From NCBI GenBank assembly GCA_964215955.1, contig CAXPDR010000018.1, forward strand, positions 310,001 through 374,000: a stretch of 64,000 nt of DNA. Direction: 5' to 3'. Positions 45,659 to 54,210 of the stretch are shown here, piece by piece (the first letter of the stretch is position 1; every line of letters starts with the position of its first letter). This DNA comes from GCA-2706205 sp964215955. GTDB taxonomy: Bacteria; Bdellovibrionota; Bacteriovoracia; Bacteriovoracales; Bacteriovoracaceae. The position numbers were made by a program, and so were the translations under genes. The notes beneath the pieces are model-generated. The model was not told the origin of the DNA. It did not search any database and saw only the letters and a program-made list of their open reading frames with translations.

Positions 45659-46399
45659 ATGAAATTATTTCTTTTATTCCTATTAGTTTCGAATTCTTCA
45701 TATGCTGTTTCAAAAAAATACTTTGAAGAAAAAATTCATTACAGAACTATGTTTGGTCAATGTCCTTCTAAAGCAGTTGGAAGACTAACTTTGACTTTAA
45801 TAAAAGAGTTTGAAAAAAATAAATCTCTTCTCGATGTAAAAAAGAAAATAATTACTGATAAGCTAGATGAGAAATATTATTTATCGTCCTATAATATCAA
45901 TTATGATCCATTACAAAAAATGATTAAATTTCATTATGAGTGTCCAAAAGCACTGATGAAAGTTCAAATTTATAGAAAAGATGGTGATGAGTTTTATACG
46001 GCCGTTTTAGTTGATAATGGGAAGCTTTTTGATCCAACTTATGAAGTTTTGCTTAGAACAGAAAAAAAGGTTGAAGGTGAACTTCCAAATCTTGCAATTC
46101 CTGCAGAACTGTTAAATAAAAATTTACATAAAAAAATAACTAGTATTTTAAATGACTTAGGAGAGAAATTTACTAAAAAAATCTCAGAAGTCATTTTAAA
46201 TGAAAAGGAAGAACTCACTATTATTTTGAGTATCGGACAAAAGCCCTCAAGTGCATTTCTTGGTAAAGACTATTGGGAAGAGAAAGTTGATAAACTTAAA
46301 AGCTTAGTTGGATACATGCATGAGAAAAAGACTATTCCAACGGTTATAAATTTAACAAATACCAAAAAAGTCGTCGTTAAGTTTTCAGAAAAAATCTAA
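45659..46399 (+). CDS. FtsQ-position secreted protein
   Basis: A 246-residue protein between murB and ftsA, where ftsQ normally lies. It begins with a cleavable-looking signal peptide (LFLLFLLVSNSSYA) rather than the cytoplasmic tail and anchor helix typical of FtsQ. A beta-rich part follows, ending VINLTNTKKVVVKFSEK, similar to the FtsQ C-terminal strand (IDLRxxNxxxVK). The POTRA and polypeptide-transport features are weak. If FtsQ, it would bridge FtsL/FtsB and FtsW/FtsI in the periplasm. Function rests mainly on position. Confidence 0.5.
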   Translation: MKLFLLFLLVSNSSYAVSKKYFEEKIHYRTMFGQCPSKAVGRLTLTLIKEFEKNKSLLDVKKKIITDKLDEKYYLSSYNINYDPLQKMIKFHYECPKALMKVQIYRKDGDEFYTAVLVDNGKLFDPTYEVLLRTEKKVEGELPNLAIPAELLNKNLHKKITSILNDLGEKFTKKISEVILNEKEELTIILSIGQKPSSAFLGKDYWEEKVDKLKSLVGYMHEKKTIPTVINLTNTKKVVVKFSEKI

Positions 46400-46432
46400 T
46401 TATCTATTAAATTAGTCGGAAATAAAAAAAAG

Positions 46433-46461
46433 TTGTCATCTTAATTTCAGCATTCTAGAAT
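46433..46461 (+). promoter_or_regulatory. Promoter of ftsA-ftsZ
   Basis: TTGTCA (46433-46438) and TAGAAT (46456-46461) separated by exactly 17 nt. The expected start is about 46468, leaving a leader of about 80 nt before ftsA. Confidence 0.6.
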
Positions 46462-46513
46462 TTAATTAGGTGCGCTATTAGGCGTATGAATAAGAATTGA
46501 TTACGGAATGAAT

Positions 46514-46532
46514 CTGTAACTGTAGTTTACAG
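46514..46532 (+). other. Leader hairpin before ftsA
   Basis: CTGTAA (46514-46519) pairs with TTACAG (46527-46532), directly before the Shine-Dalgarno AGAAAGGA (46535-46542). It could shape translation of ftsA. Support is by eye only. Confidence 0.3.
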
Positions 46533-46549
46533 TGAGAAAGGAATCTCTC

Positions 46550-47806
46550 ATGAACGGAAAAAATTTAGTTGTTGCCCTAGATGTAGGAACAACCAAAGTA
46601 TGTACAACAATCGGATACCAAGACTCAAATGGCTTTGAAATTATTGGTGTTGGATCCCACCCTAGTTACGGCCTTAAAAAAGGCTCCGTAGTTAATATCG
46701 ATAAAACTGTAAAGTCCATTCATTGTTCTTTAGAAGATGCCAAACTAATGGCCGGTGTAAATACTGTAAACTCTGCAACTATTGGTATCGCAGGTAATCA
46801 TATTTATTGTTTTAATTCCTCTGGTGTAGTCGCTGTTAAAGGTAAAGAGATTACTGACGCTGATGTAAATAGAGTCTTAGATGCTGCAAAAGCCGTACTT
46901 ATACCTAGCGATAGAGAAGTTTTACATGTCATTCCCCAGGAGTTTAGAGTTGATAGTACAACAGGAGTAAAGAATCCTGTGGGTATGTATGGAACAAGAT
47001 TAGAAGCTCATGTTCATATCGTTACTGGTAAAACACCTTTGATTCAAAATATTTTAAAATGTGTTGAGGCTGCTGGAATAGAGGCAGAAAATATTATCCT
47101 TCAACCTATTGCTTCATCTAGATCTGTTTTAACAAGCGAAGAAAAAGATTTAGGAGTTGTTCTTATCGATATCGGTGGTGGAACGACAGATCTTGCTGTT
47201 TGGAAAGATGGTAGTTTAATTCACTCTCAAATTATTCCAGTTGGTGGGAATCATTTTACAAACGACTTAGCAGTTGCTTTAAAAATTCCACATAATGAAG
47301 CTGAGAGAATAAAAATAAATCATGGAAGTGTTCTTAAAGAAAGATTAAATGATAACTCACATATAACTGTTCACGGAATTTCTGGTACTAAACCAAGGGA
47401 AGTTTCTTTATATGATATTTCTCAAGTCCTAGAAGCAAGAGCAGAAGAATTATTTTCAGTAATAAAAGACCAGGTAAAGGATAAGGGACTAGGTGACCTT
47501 ATCACTGGTGGATATATTATTACAGGAGGCGGTGCTCTCGTTAAAGATTTAGCAGAGTTAGGAGAGTATATCTTAGAAAAACCAACAAAAATTGGTTATC
47601 CTAGACCGTTTGGTGGGATGACAAGTGTCATGCAGGACCCTAAATTTTCTACAGTGTTAGGGCTTCTTTTAGAAGCTAAACAGGAAAAATTAGGCCCTAT
47701 TGCAACGTCTGACAAAACAAGTAAGAATAGTGAGGCCACATTAGAAAGCGATATCTTTACTAGGTTCAGTGGTTCTCTAAAAAGCGTATTTAAGGAAATT
47801 TTTTAA
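46550..47806 (+). CDS. ftsA: Cell division protein FtsA
   Basis: A 418-residue actin-fold protein. The start at 46550 follows AGAAAGGA by 7 nt; an in-frame GTG at 46532 is inside the leader hairpin. Phosphate 1 motif ALDVGTTKVCTTIG, phosphate 2 IDIGGGTTDLAVW, adenosine motif ITGGGALVKDL. The C-terminal amphipathic helix (RFSGSLKSVFKEIF) is the membrane-targeting sequence. It tethers FtsZ to the membrane. Confidence 0.95.
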   Translation: MNGKNLVVALDVGTTKVCTTIGYQDSNGFEIIGVGSHPSYGLKKGSVVNIDKTVKSIHCSLEDAKLMAGVNTVNSATIGIAGNHIYCFNSSGVVAVKGKEITDADVNRVLDAAKAVLIPSDREVLHVIPQEFRVDSTTGVKNPVGMYGTRLEAHVHIVTGKTPLIQNILKCVEAAGIEAENIILQPIASSRSVLTSEEKDLGVVLIDIGGGTTDLAVWKDGSLIHSQIIPVGGNHFTNDLAVALKIPHNEAERIKINHGSVLKERLNDNSHITVHGISGTKPREVSLYDISQVLEARAEELFSVIKDQVKDKGLGDLITGGYIITGGGALVKDLAELGEYILEKPTKIGYPRPFGGMTSVMQDPKFSTVLGLLLEAKQEKLGPIATSDKTSKNSEATLESDIFTRFSGSLKSVFKEIF

Positions 47807-47821
47807 TTCGGAGGAAATATT

Positions 47822-49390
47822 ATGTTTGAAGTAGCCGACAACAAAGAAGTAAATTTAGGGGCAAGAATCAAGGTCATCGGTGTCGGTGGTGGTGGTTGTA
47901 ATGCCGTAAATACAATGATTAGATCTGGTTTATCTGGAGTTGAGTTCATTGTTGCAAATACAGATTCTCAAGCATTAGCTGCAAACTTAGCACCTACTAA
48001 AATTCAATTAGGTAATGAACTTACTAAAGGTTTAGGAGCAGGGGCAAATCCAGAAGTTGGAAGAAAAGCTGCGCTTGATGACTATGAAAAATTATCTGAA
48101 TATATTGAAGGAGCTGATATGGTTTTCGTTACTGCCGGAATGGGTGGTGGTACTGGAACTGGAGCAGCTCCTGTTATAGCAAAACTCGCTAAGGAATTAG
48201 GAGCATTAACAGTTGGTGTTGTAACAAAGCCTTTTATGTTTGAAGGGCGAAAGAGAATGAAGCAAGCTGCTAATGGAATTAAAACTTTAGAAGAATGTGT
48301 TGATTCTTTAATAACAATTCCAAACCAAAGACTACTTCAAATTGCTGGCGAGTCTTTATCTTTAGTAGATACATTTAAAAAAGCTGATGAAGTATTACTT
48401 CATGCAGTTCAAGGTATCTCAGATTTAATTAATAATACTGGATTTATCAATGCTGACTTTGCAGATGTTTCAACTGTAATGGCAAATAAAGGTTTAGCAC
48501 TAATGGGGACTGGAATCGCAACAGGTCCTGATAGATCAATTAAAGCAGCAACTGATGCAATCAGTTCTCCACTTCTTGAAGATATCACAATCGATGGTGC
48601 TACTGGAATTATTGTTAACATTACAGGAAATTCAACTTTATCAATGCACGAAACAAATGAAGCAATGACATTAATTATGGAAGCAGCTGATGAGGATGCA
48701 GAGATAATTTTTGGAACTGTCGTTGATGATGAGATGGGTGACGAAGTTAAAGTTACAGTTATTGCAACTGGCCTTGGTGGTGATAGAGCAACTGCTACAG
48801 CATCACAAGAAACTTTTGTGAGACCAGTACAAACTGAGCAACCAACGGCTTCAATGAATGAAATGATGAGACCAGCAACTTCTGAAATCAGAGAACAACA
48901 AATTGAGCAAGAGGTTAGAATTGATACTGTTGCCCCTTCTAGATATGAAGAAGAAACTATTAATACAGCTACAAAGCAATCTGTTAATAATGAAATCACT
49001 GAAGAAGTTGAAAAGTCCCAAGCTATTTCAAGTAATTCAAGCTCATTAGATAGTTTCTTGGGAGCAAACCAAGCACAAGGTGTGTCTGAAGCTGCTATAG
49101 AAAACGAAGAAGTGAAGGTAAACGAAGAGCCTGTAAGAGTTGCAACACAAGCTCCAAGATCTAGTTTATCAGAATCTATCAGAGCTGAAGCCGCAAAATT
49201 TCAACCATCATACAATGCTGAAACAACTGCTGAGCCTGCAAAAGAAGCAGCAGCTACACCACAAAGAGCTAATGATTCATCAAAGGCAAAGTCTATTGCT
49301 GAGAAATTAGGATTCATGAATTTTGATGATGATGAGTTTGATACTCCATCTTTTATGAGAAAGGATAATCATCAATCTCCAAATGCATAA
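47822..49390 (+). CDS. ftsZ: Cell division GTPase FtsZ
   Basis: A 522-residue tubulin homologue. The tubulin signature GGGTGTG is at 108-114, and GVGGGGCNAVN and the T7 loop NADFADV are present. The globular part ends near 320. A long Gln/Glu/Ala-rich linker (about 325-500) follows, then a conserved C-terminal peptide (DTPSFMRK) that binds FtsA. The linker is longer than in Escherichia. It is the last gene of the cluster, with a strong terminator. Confidence 0.97.
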   Translation: MFEVADNKEVNLGARIKVIGVGGGGCNAVNTMIRSGLSGVEFIVANTDSQALAANLAPTKIQLGNELTKGLGAGANPEVGRKAALDDYEKLSEYIEGADMVFVTAGMGGGTGTGAAPVIAKLAKELGALTVGVVTKPFMFEGRKRMKQAANGIKTLEECVDSLITIPNQRLLQIAGESLSLVDTFKKADEVLLHAVQGISDLINNTGFINADFADVSTVMANKGLALMGTGIATGPDRSIKAATDAISSPLLEDITIDGATGIIVNITGNSTLSMHETNEAMTLIMEAADEDAEIIFGTVVDDEMGDEVKVTVIATGLGGDRATATASQETFVRPVQTEQPTASMNEMMRPATSEIREQQIEQEVRIDTVAPSRYEEETINTATKQSVNNEITEEVEKSQAISSNSSSLDSFLGANQAQGVSEAAIENEEVKVNEEPVRVATQAPRSSLSESIRAEAAKFQPSYNAETTAEPAKEAAATPQRANDSSKAKSIAEKLGFMNFDDDEFDTPSFMRKDNHQSPNA

Positions 49391-49415
49391 TTAAAATTTT
49401 AAATAGAATTATAAG

Positions 49416-49443
49416 AAACCCTTCCGTTGTGAAGGGTTTTTTT
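49416..49443. terminator. Terminator of the dcw cluster
   Basis: AACCCTTC and GAAGGGTT form a stem with a CGTTGT loop followed by T7. It ends the ftsZ transcript and sits against the stop of the convergent gene at 49442, so it may serve both. Confidence 0.9.
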
Positions 49444-50743
49444 ATTCGTATCCACAAACTTCTTGATCGTAAAATTTAATGAAAAATGTTGTATTCACTT
49501 CGTCTTTATCACTTAGAAGGAAAACATCATCTTCAGCATTAGCTGAGTGAAACTTAACATCATTAACATCACCTTTTTCAATCATTTTTACTTTTATTTC
49601 AAAGTTATTTCCAAGGAATGGCCCTATGACTCCACCATCAGTATTTTTCCAATATTGCCAAACTCCTTTATAAGTTTGTGAGTGATTTTCTGCAACCTCA
49701 GAGTCTAACTTTTTTAATTCCATATTATCATCAGAGAGAAGGACAGCGTCAGAACTATTGTTATTTGATGTATAAACTTCCCAAACAACTTTATTGTAAT
49801 CAGATCCACCTTCGTCCACATTAAAAAACATATTTAAACTAAGTCCATCAGACCCATCATAAAGAAATACATTTCCTGCATAGCTTGAAGGCTTGGGACC
49901 TATTTTTGGGTGAGCCGATGCTGAGTAATAATTGTAGTTTGCAGCCGCATTTTCACTTCCTGTATATGAGCTAATTTGTCCAAGAGACTCCTCTTCATCA
50001 GCAATATCATTACCATTAAGATCTTTATAAATTCCAAGTCTTGTTACATTTTTACAATTTAGCTGTGTTTCTATGTTAATAGTAGCTAGATTTGATGAAT
50101 TTCCATCTAGATCAATTACTTTATAGGTTAAAGAGTCTTTTCCAACAAAATTAGTATTCGGCATATAAGTACATGTTTTAGACCCGCTAGACTGAAAGCA
50201 GTTTGTGAGCGTTCCATTTTTTGGACTATCTACAAGTTCATAAGTTAAAGTTTCTAAGTCTAGAGTATCTTTATCCGTAGCTTGATTGACTGTTATGTAA
50301 ATTTCTTTATTAACTTCAGAGAGATATGTTTGATCTGCTCCAGCAATAGGAGGATAGGTTACCTTCTCGATGACTTGAGTGACCTCAATTATTAGGTCAG
50401 ATTCTTCAGATTCAAAGTCACCATACTTTGCTTTAAATGACACTTTATCTTTTCCAAAAAAGTCTTTATTAGGAAAGTATGTACATGAAATAGAGTTAGA
50501 GCCATTGTAGTCACAATTTAATAAATTTCCATACTGAGGCTCTTGGGTAATAACGATTGCAGAATCAATATTATCTTTTTGATCAATTGTGTAGGTAAAC
50601 TCCATGGGAATATTCATAGGAGTACTTACACTATCTTGCTCACCTTTTTGAGGAGCCTGGGTCTGATTAAATTCAGAGGCTTCCTGCTTGATACAGCTAG
50701 CTGTTAGGAAAATTGAAAATAATAGTGTGCCATAACTTTTCAT
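49442..50743 (-). CDS. Ig-like/cadherin-like surface lipoprotein
   Basis: A 433-residue lipoprotein (lipobox TASC, Cys17). Two tandem cadherin-like/Big_9 units span about 45-125 and 135-235: QYGNLLNC, CTYFPNKDFFGKDKVSFKA; KNGTLTNC, CTYMPNTNFVGKDSLTYKV. Each carries a Cys pair. The C-terminal part (about 240-433) is a beta-rich region with acidic loops and no clear family. It is convergent with ftsZ. A surface role is inferred. Confidence 0.65.
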   Translation of the reverse strand: MKSYGTLLFSIFLTASCIKQEASEFNQTQAPQKGEQDSVSTPMNIPMEFTYTIDQKDNIDSAIVITQEPQYGNLLNCDYNGSNSISCTYFPNKDFFGKDKVSFKAKYGDFESEESDLIIEVTQVIEKVTYPPIAGADQTYLSEVNKEIYITVNQATDKDTLDLETLTYELVDSPKNGTLTNCFQSSGSKTCTYMPNTNFVGKDSLTYKVIDLDGNSSNLATINIETQLNCKNVTRLGIYKDLNGNDIADEEESLGQISSYTGSENAAANYNYYSASAHPKIGPKPSSYAGNVFLYDGSDGLSLNMFFNVDEGGSDYNKVVWEVYTSNNNSSDAVLLSDDNMELKKLDSEVAENHSQTYKGVWQYWKNTDGGVIGPFLGNNFEIKVKMIEKGDVNDVKFHSANAEDDVFLLSDKDEVNTTFFIKFYDQEVCGYE

Positions 50744-50945
50744 TTTTTAATTGTATTGTTTATAAGAGGATTTTACCCGTGAGATATCTTAAGTGTTTGT
50801 TTTTTATAGGTTAGTAGGGCGAGGCAGTGACTAGAAAAGTAGGCAATTTGGGATTTTTCCGGGAATTTTTCTTAAGTACAATACTAATTTTGCCTGTCCT
50901 TGGTTTGCATGTAAGATTTTTAAATAAAATTCCGATAATAAGGAT

Positions 50946-53243
50946 ATGAAGGGAATCGTATTAGTCTTAAACTTTGTTTTTATTATTCAATCAACCTTAG
51001 CAACCACAACCGTTGGTGATGGTAATATTTTAACTGAACAAGTTGAAACAGTTTATCAGTACAATCACTTAAGAAATGTTGTTGCTCCTCAGCTTCCAGA
51101 ACTTGATAATGCTCAAGTATCGATTTTGCTTGAAGAGACAAAGGATCTTAAGGAGAGAATGGAAAAGTATCCAACAGTTTTTAAGGAAGCTGAAATCATT
51201 AAGATGGATGAGTTTATAAGTGAGCTTGATACATCAATCACTGTACGAGAGGGTCTTAGTGCATGTGAACTAGACGAGGATGCTGATATAACCAAAAGTG
51301 AAATCGCAGTTTTTTCTGACTATGGATTATTAGGAGAAAATAATGGTTGTAGAAGTTTGGTAAAGGAGAGTTATTCTTTTCCGGAATTAAATACAATAAA
51401 AGATGTTGGTGTCTATATGATCCAAAAACAGATGGCGGAAGAAATTCATAAGGCCGCTATGCAAGAAAAAATTGCTTCTTATTTTGATATTCTGAGCAGA
51501 CATGGAAGTAAAGGTTTGGGCTTAGAAAAAATCAAAAAAGAACTTTGTGATGACGATTTAAAAGATTGTGGCCAAGAAAATCTTACTCAGATAAGCAATT
51601 TGTATTCAAATTTAGATCCAACAATAAATTATAAAACTCTAGGTGAAAAAGAAAAAATAAACCTTCAATCTAAAGTAAATGACGGAATTGAAGATCTTAA
51701 TAAAAACCTTTCACTTTTAAAAAGAAAAGTTAAAAAGAATGATAGTCTTTTTGCAATTGGTGGTAACGATTACTTAATTAGTTGTAATGAAGAAAGTGAA
51801 GATGCAAAGCTGTATAGGGAATACCAGAAATCAGTCGAAAATATGCTTAATCCAAATACAGAAAATAAGGGAAAGACTGGTAGAATTCAATCAGATTTAG
51901 TGGTCACAATGCTTTATGATCATATTGGTGCACCTGTCGTTCCTGAGAGTGAGTGTAATGAGGATGGTTTTAGAGAAATTACTATAGATAAAGTTCATCA
52001 TAAATTTGTCACCTTAGAGAATATGAATGACGCTTCTGAAAAGATCGTCAAAAATGCAGCTAAAGCGATCTCAATGGAAGTTGATGATTTTGATGGTGGA
52101 GATGACCCTGTAGATTATATTGGCGATCAAGCTCATTATGCTCCACATCTAGTAGGAAGTTTTTTAGCAAAAAATCCAGAGACAACCCAATTAGTTTGTT
52201 CAGGTTTAGAGGATTTTCAATCTGATAAAATAAGAAATGAGAGAATTGAAACTGGAATAATGGCCCTTACAGCACTTACGGCTTTTACAGGTTTAGGCGG
52301 GCTTGGATTTATGGCACTACGAACTGCACTCTGGGCCGGAGCTAAGGCTGGTGGGAAAGAAGCCATTAGAACAATTTCAAAAAGTGGATCGTTCAGATTT
52401 TTAAAAAGAAACTCCAACCGTCTTCTCACATCTAAGGGAGCCGTTTTAAGTTATGGAGCAGTAACTGCAGGAGAGGTTGCAACTCTTCAAACTTTAAGAA
52501 GAAATAAAAAAGAAGATACAGAGAAACTAGAGCAGTTGATTTTAAATATGCCTGATTCAAAGCAGAAAGATGCACTTTATGACGAGTATTTAAAAGTATC
52601 TCAATTAGATTTTGATTTTTATTTAGCTGCTGGTGCGGGAGTATTTGATATAAGTGCTGTTTTGGGAATGGTAAAGCTAAATAAAGCACTAAGTGAATCT
52701 GAAGCAGCAGAATTAACTGCTCATTTAAAAGAAAAAAGAATTCAGTTAGAAAAACTTAAGAATGACCCAAATTATAGTCCATTGAAAGCGTTAAAAATGC
52801 TTTTACCTGAGGATGAATATGTGAGTTTGATTAAAAATTTAAATTCTGAATTAAAACCTGAAGATATGGATAAATTTGTAGCAAACTTTAGATTAAATTT
52901 GGATGTTTCGAATGGAGATTTTCTGTTAGCTTTACAAGATACTATTAAGCAAAGTGAACTTAAAATTGATATACCTAATGGAAAAGAACTTAATAGAATT
53001 GTACTAGATGATATTCCTGAAGAAGATTTTCCACAATTTGTTTTGGAAATGAATAGCAAGTATGACGATTTGTTTACTAAGTATAAAATTGATAATAATG
53101 AACAGAGGGAAGACCTCGCAAGTATCATTCATATCCTAGAAAAAAATGAGAAGTTTACATCAAGAAACTTACCAATTTCGGAGCAAAGAAATATTGTTGA
53201 GAAAAAATTAGATGATATTTTGGCTAAAAATGGTTGTAAGTAA
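50946..53243 (+). CDS. Large secreted protein of unknown function
   Basis: A 765-residue protein with a signal peptide (VLNFVFIIQSTLATT). The first 430 residues are mostly helical and acidic, with scattered Cys. A Gly/Ala-rich hydrophobic stretch (about 435-470, TALTAFTGLGGLGFMALRTA) could be a membrane hairpin. A basic segment with GSFRFLKR follows, then a helical C-terminus with repeated leucines. I do not recognise any catalytic motif. Stop is adjacent to the convergent stop at 53244. The length and hydrophobic centre recall predator-specific envelope proteins, but that is impression only. Confidence 0.5.
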   Translation: MKGIVLVLNFVFIIQSTLATTTVGDGNILTEQVETVYQYNHLRNVVAPQLPELDNAQVSILLEETKDLKERMEKYPTVFKEAEIIKMDEFISELDTSITVREGLSACELDEDADITKSEIAVFSDYGLLGENNGCRSLVKESYSFPELNTIKDVGVYMIQKQMAEEIHKAAMQEKIASYFDILSRHGSKGLGLEKIKKELCDDDLKDCGQENLTQISNLYSNLDPTINYKTLGEKEKINLQSKVNDGIEDLNKNLSLLKRKVKKNDSLFAIGGNDYLISCNEESEDAKLYREYQKSVENMLNPNTENKGKTGRIQSDLVVTMLYDHIGAPVVPESECNEDGFREITIDKVHHKFVTLENMNDASEKIVKNAAKAISMEVDDFDGGDDPVDYIGDQAHYAPHLVGSFLAKNPETTQLVCSGLEDFQSDKIRNERIETGIMALTALTAFTGLGGLGFMALRTALWAGAKAGGKEAIRTISKSGSFRFLKRNSNRLLTSKGAVLSYGAVTAGEVATLQTLRRNKKEDTEKLEQLILNMPDSKQKDALYDEYLKVSQLDFDFYLAAGAGVFDISAVLGMVKLNKALSESEAAELTAHLKEKRIQLEKLKNDPNYSPLKALKMLLPEDEYVSLIKNLNSELKPEDMDKFVANFRLNLDVSNGDFLLALQDTIKQSELKIDIPNGKELNRIVLDDIPEEDFPQFVLEMNSKYDDLFTKYKIDNNEQREDLASIIHILEKNEKFTSRNLPISEQRNIVEKKLDDILAKNGCK

Positions 53244-53792
53244 TTAAAGATTTATTATATTAAACTCATCATCATAACTGAGTGATAGTAATTCTGTGAT
53301 AAATGAAAACTTTGTTAAATGAGTATGATTAAAAATTGAAATATTTGCCACAAAAATCTTATCCAAAGCATTCAAAGTTTTATTTTTTAATTGTAACTGG
53401 CTATTCAAATTTTGTGATGTAAATAAACTACTATCCTCATCTCCCAAGTTATGCTCAAGCTTCATTTTGTTTAAATCAAACTGTGGGAGATCAATATCTT
53501 TATAAACAACCAAGGCTTCTTCTATATTAAGACCTAGTAAAACATTTTTTATAGCTCCACCGGAGCCCAAAGATTCTCTCTCTTTAGTTACTCTTACAAT
53601 AGACTGGTCCCAATTATTCTTTTTAATTAAAGATTCAAAATACTCAATATCAATATTTGTTGAAATAATGATGTTTTTAAAATCATTCTCTAAGAGACAT
53701 TTAATATTTTCTGTAAGTTGAGTTTGATCTATAGAACTTTGATCTTTTGATTTTTTTCCACATAATAGAATGGCCGTATCTAATTTAATCAT
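53244..53792 (-). CDS. Degenerate sugar-1-phosphate nucleotidyltransferase-like protein
   Basis: A 182-residue protein. ERESLGSGGAIKNVLLGL matches the sugar-nucleotidyltransferase motif LGTGGAIR of HddC-type heptose-1-P guanylyltransferases, and VVYKDIDLPQF matches the NGDxL region. The N-terminal loop that binds the nucleotide (GGxGTRL) reads LLCGKKSKDQSS, so key residues are missing, and the C-terminus is short. It is the last gene of the udk-rnj operon (52 nt after the zinc-ribbon gene). An inactive or regulatory homologue is possible. Confidence 0.45.
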   Translation of the reverse strand: MIKLDTAILLCGKKSKDQSSIDQTQLTENIKCLLENDFKNIIISTNIDIEYFESLIKKNNWDQSIVRVTKERESLGSGGAIKNVLLGLNIEEALVVYKDIDLPQFDLNKMKLEHNLGDEDSSLFTSQNLNSQLQLKNKTLNALDKIFVANISIFNHTHLTKFSFITELLSLSYDDEFNIINL

Positions 53793-53844
53793 TAAAGTCC
53801 TCCTAATATTAATGTTATAGATCTTTAAAGAATAATCAACAGGT

Positions 53845-54210
53845 CTAATTTGGTATTAGATCCTTGAATTGTTTGACCATATTAGTAGGAATATAAAGAA
53901 GAAAAATAGTTGTAATCTGATCATTGATGATTTCGTACTCAAACTTTATAAAACTAGGTATACCTAAATTCTTAAGCTTAATATGAAGATCTTGGATTTC
54001 TAAGGCATCCTGTGGATTGTCGGGATTGGATTTTCCTTTTTGGATAATTGTCCATTTTTGTCGTTTATAGAGCGTAAAGTCCTGTGGACATAACCTTAGT
54101 TCATCAGTTTCTGTTATTTGGTCTTCCGTAAAGATTTGTTCACATATAGAACAAACAATTTGGTTTGATCTTTTAAATCTTGAGAAAAATTTATGTAAAC
54201 AATTAATCAT
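53845..54210 (-). CDS. Small zinc-ribbon-like protein downstream of RNase J
   Basis: A 121-residue protein with CSIC (19-22 region) and CPQD motifs suggesting a partial zinc ribbon. A beta-rich C-terminus (SFIKFEYEIINDQITTIFLL) follows. The ATG overlaps the RNase J stop (ATGA), so translation is coupled. I do not recognise the family. A role in RNA turnover is possible from position. Confidence 0.45.
   Translation of the reverse strand: MINCLHKFFSRFKRSNQIVCSICEQIFTEDQITETDELRLCPQDFTLYKRQKWTIIQKGKSNPDNPQDALEIQDLHIKLKNLGIPSFIKFEYEIINDQITTIFLLYIPTNMVKQFKDLIPN

Noticed and set aside
48409..48999. Long open frame of 196 codons antisense to ftsZ
   Set aside because: It has no ribosome-binding site and its composition (Ser/Val/Ile-rich without structure) is a shadow of ftsZ codon use.
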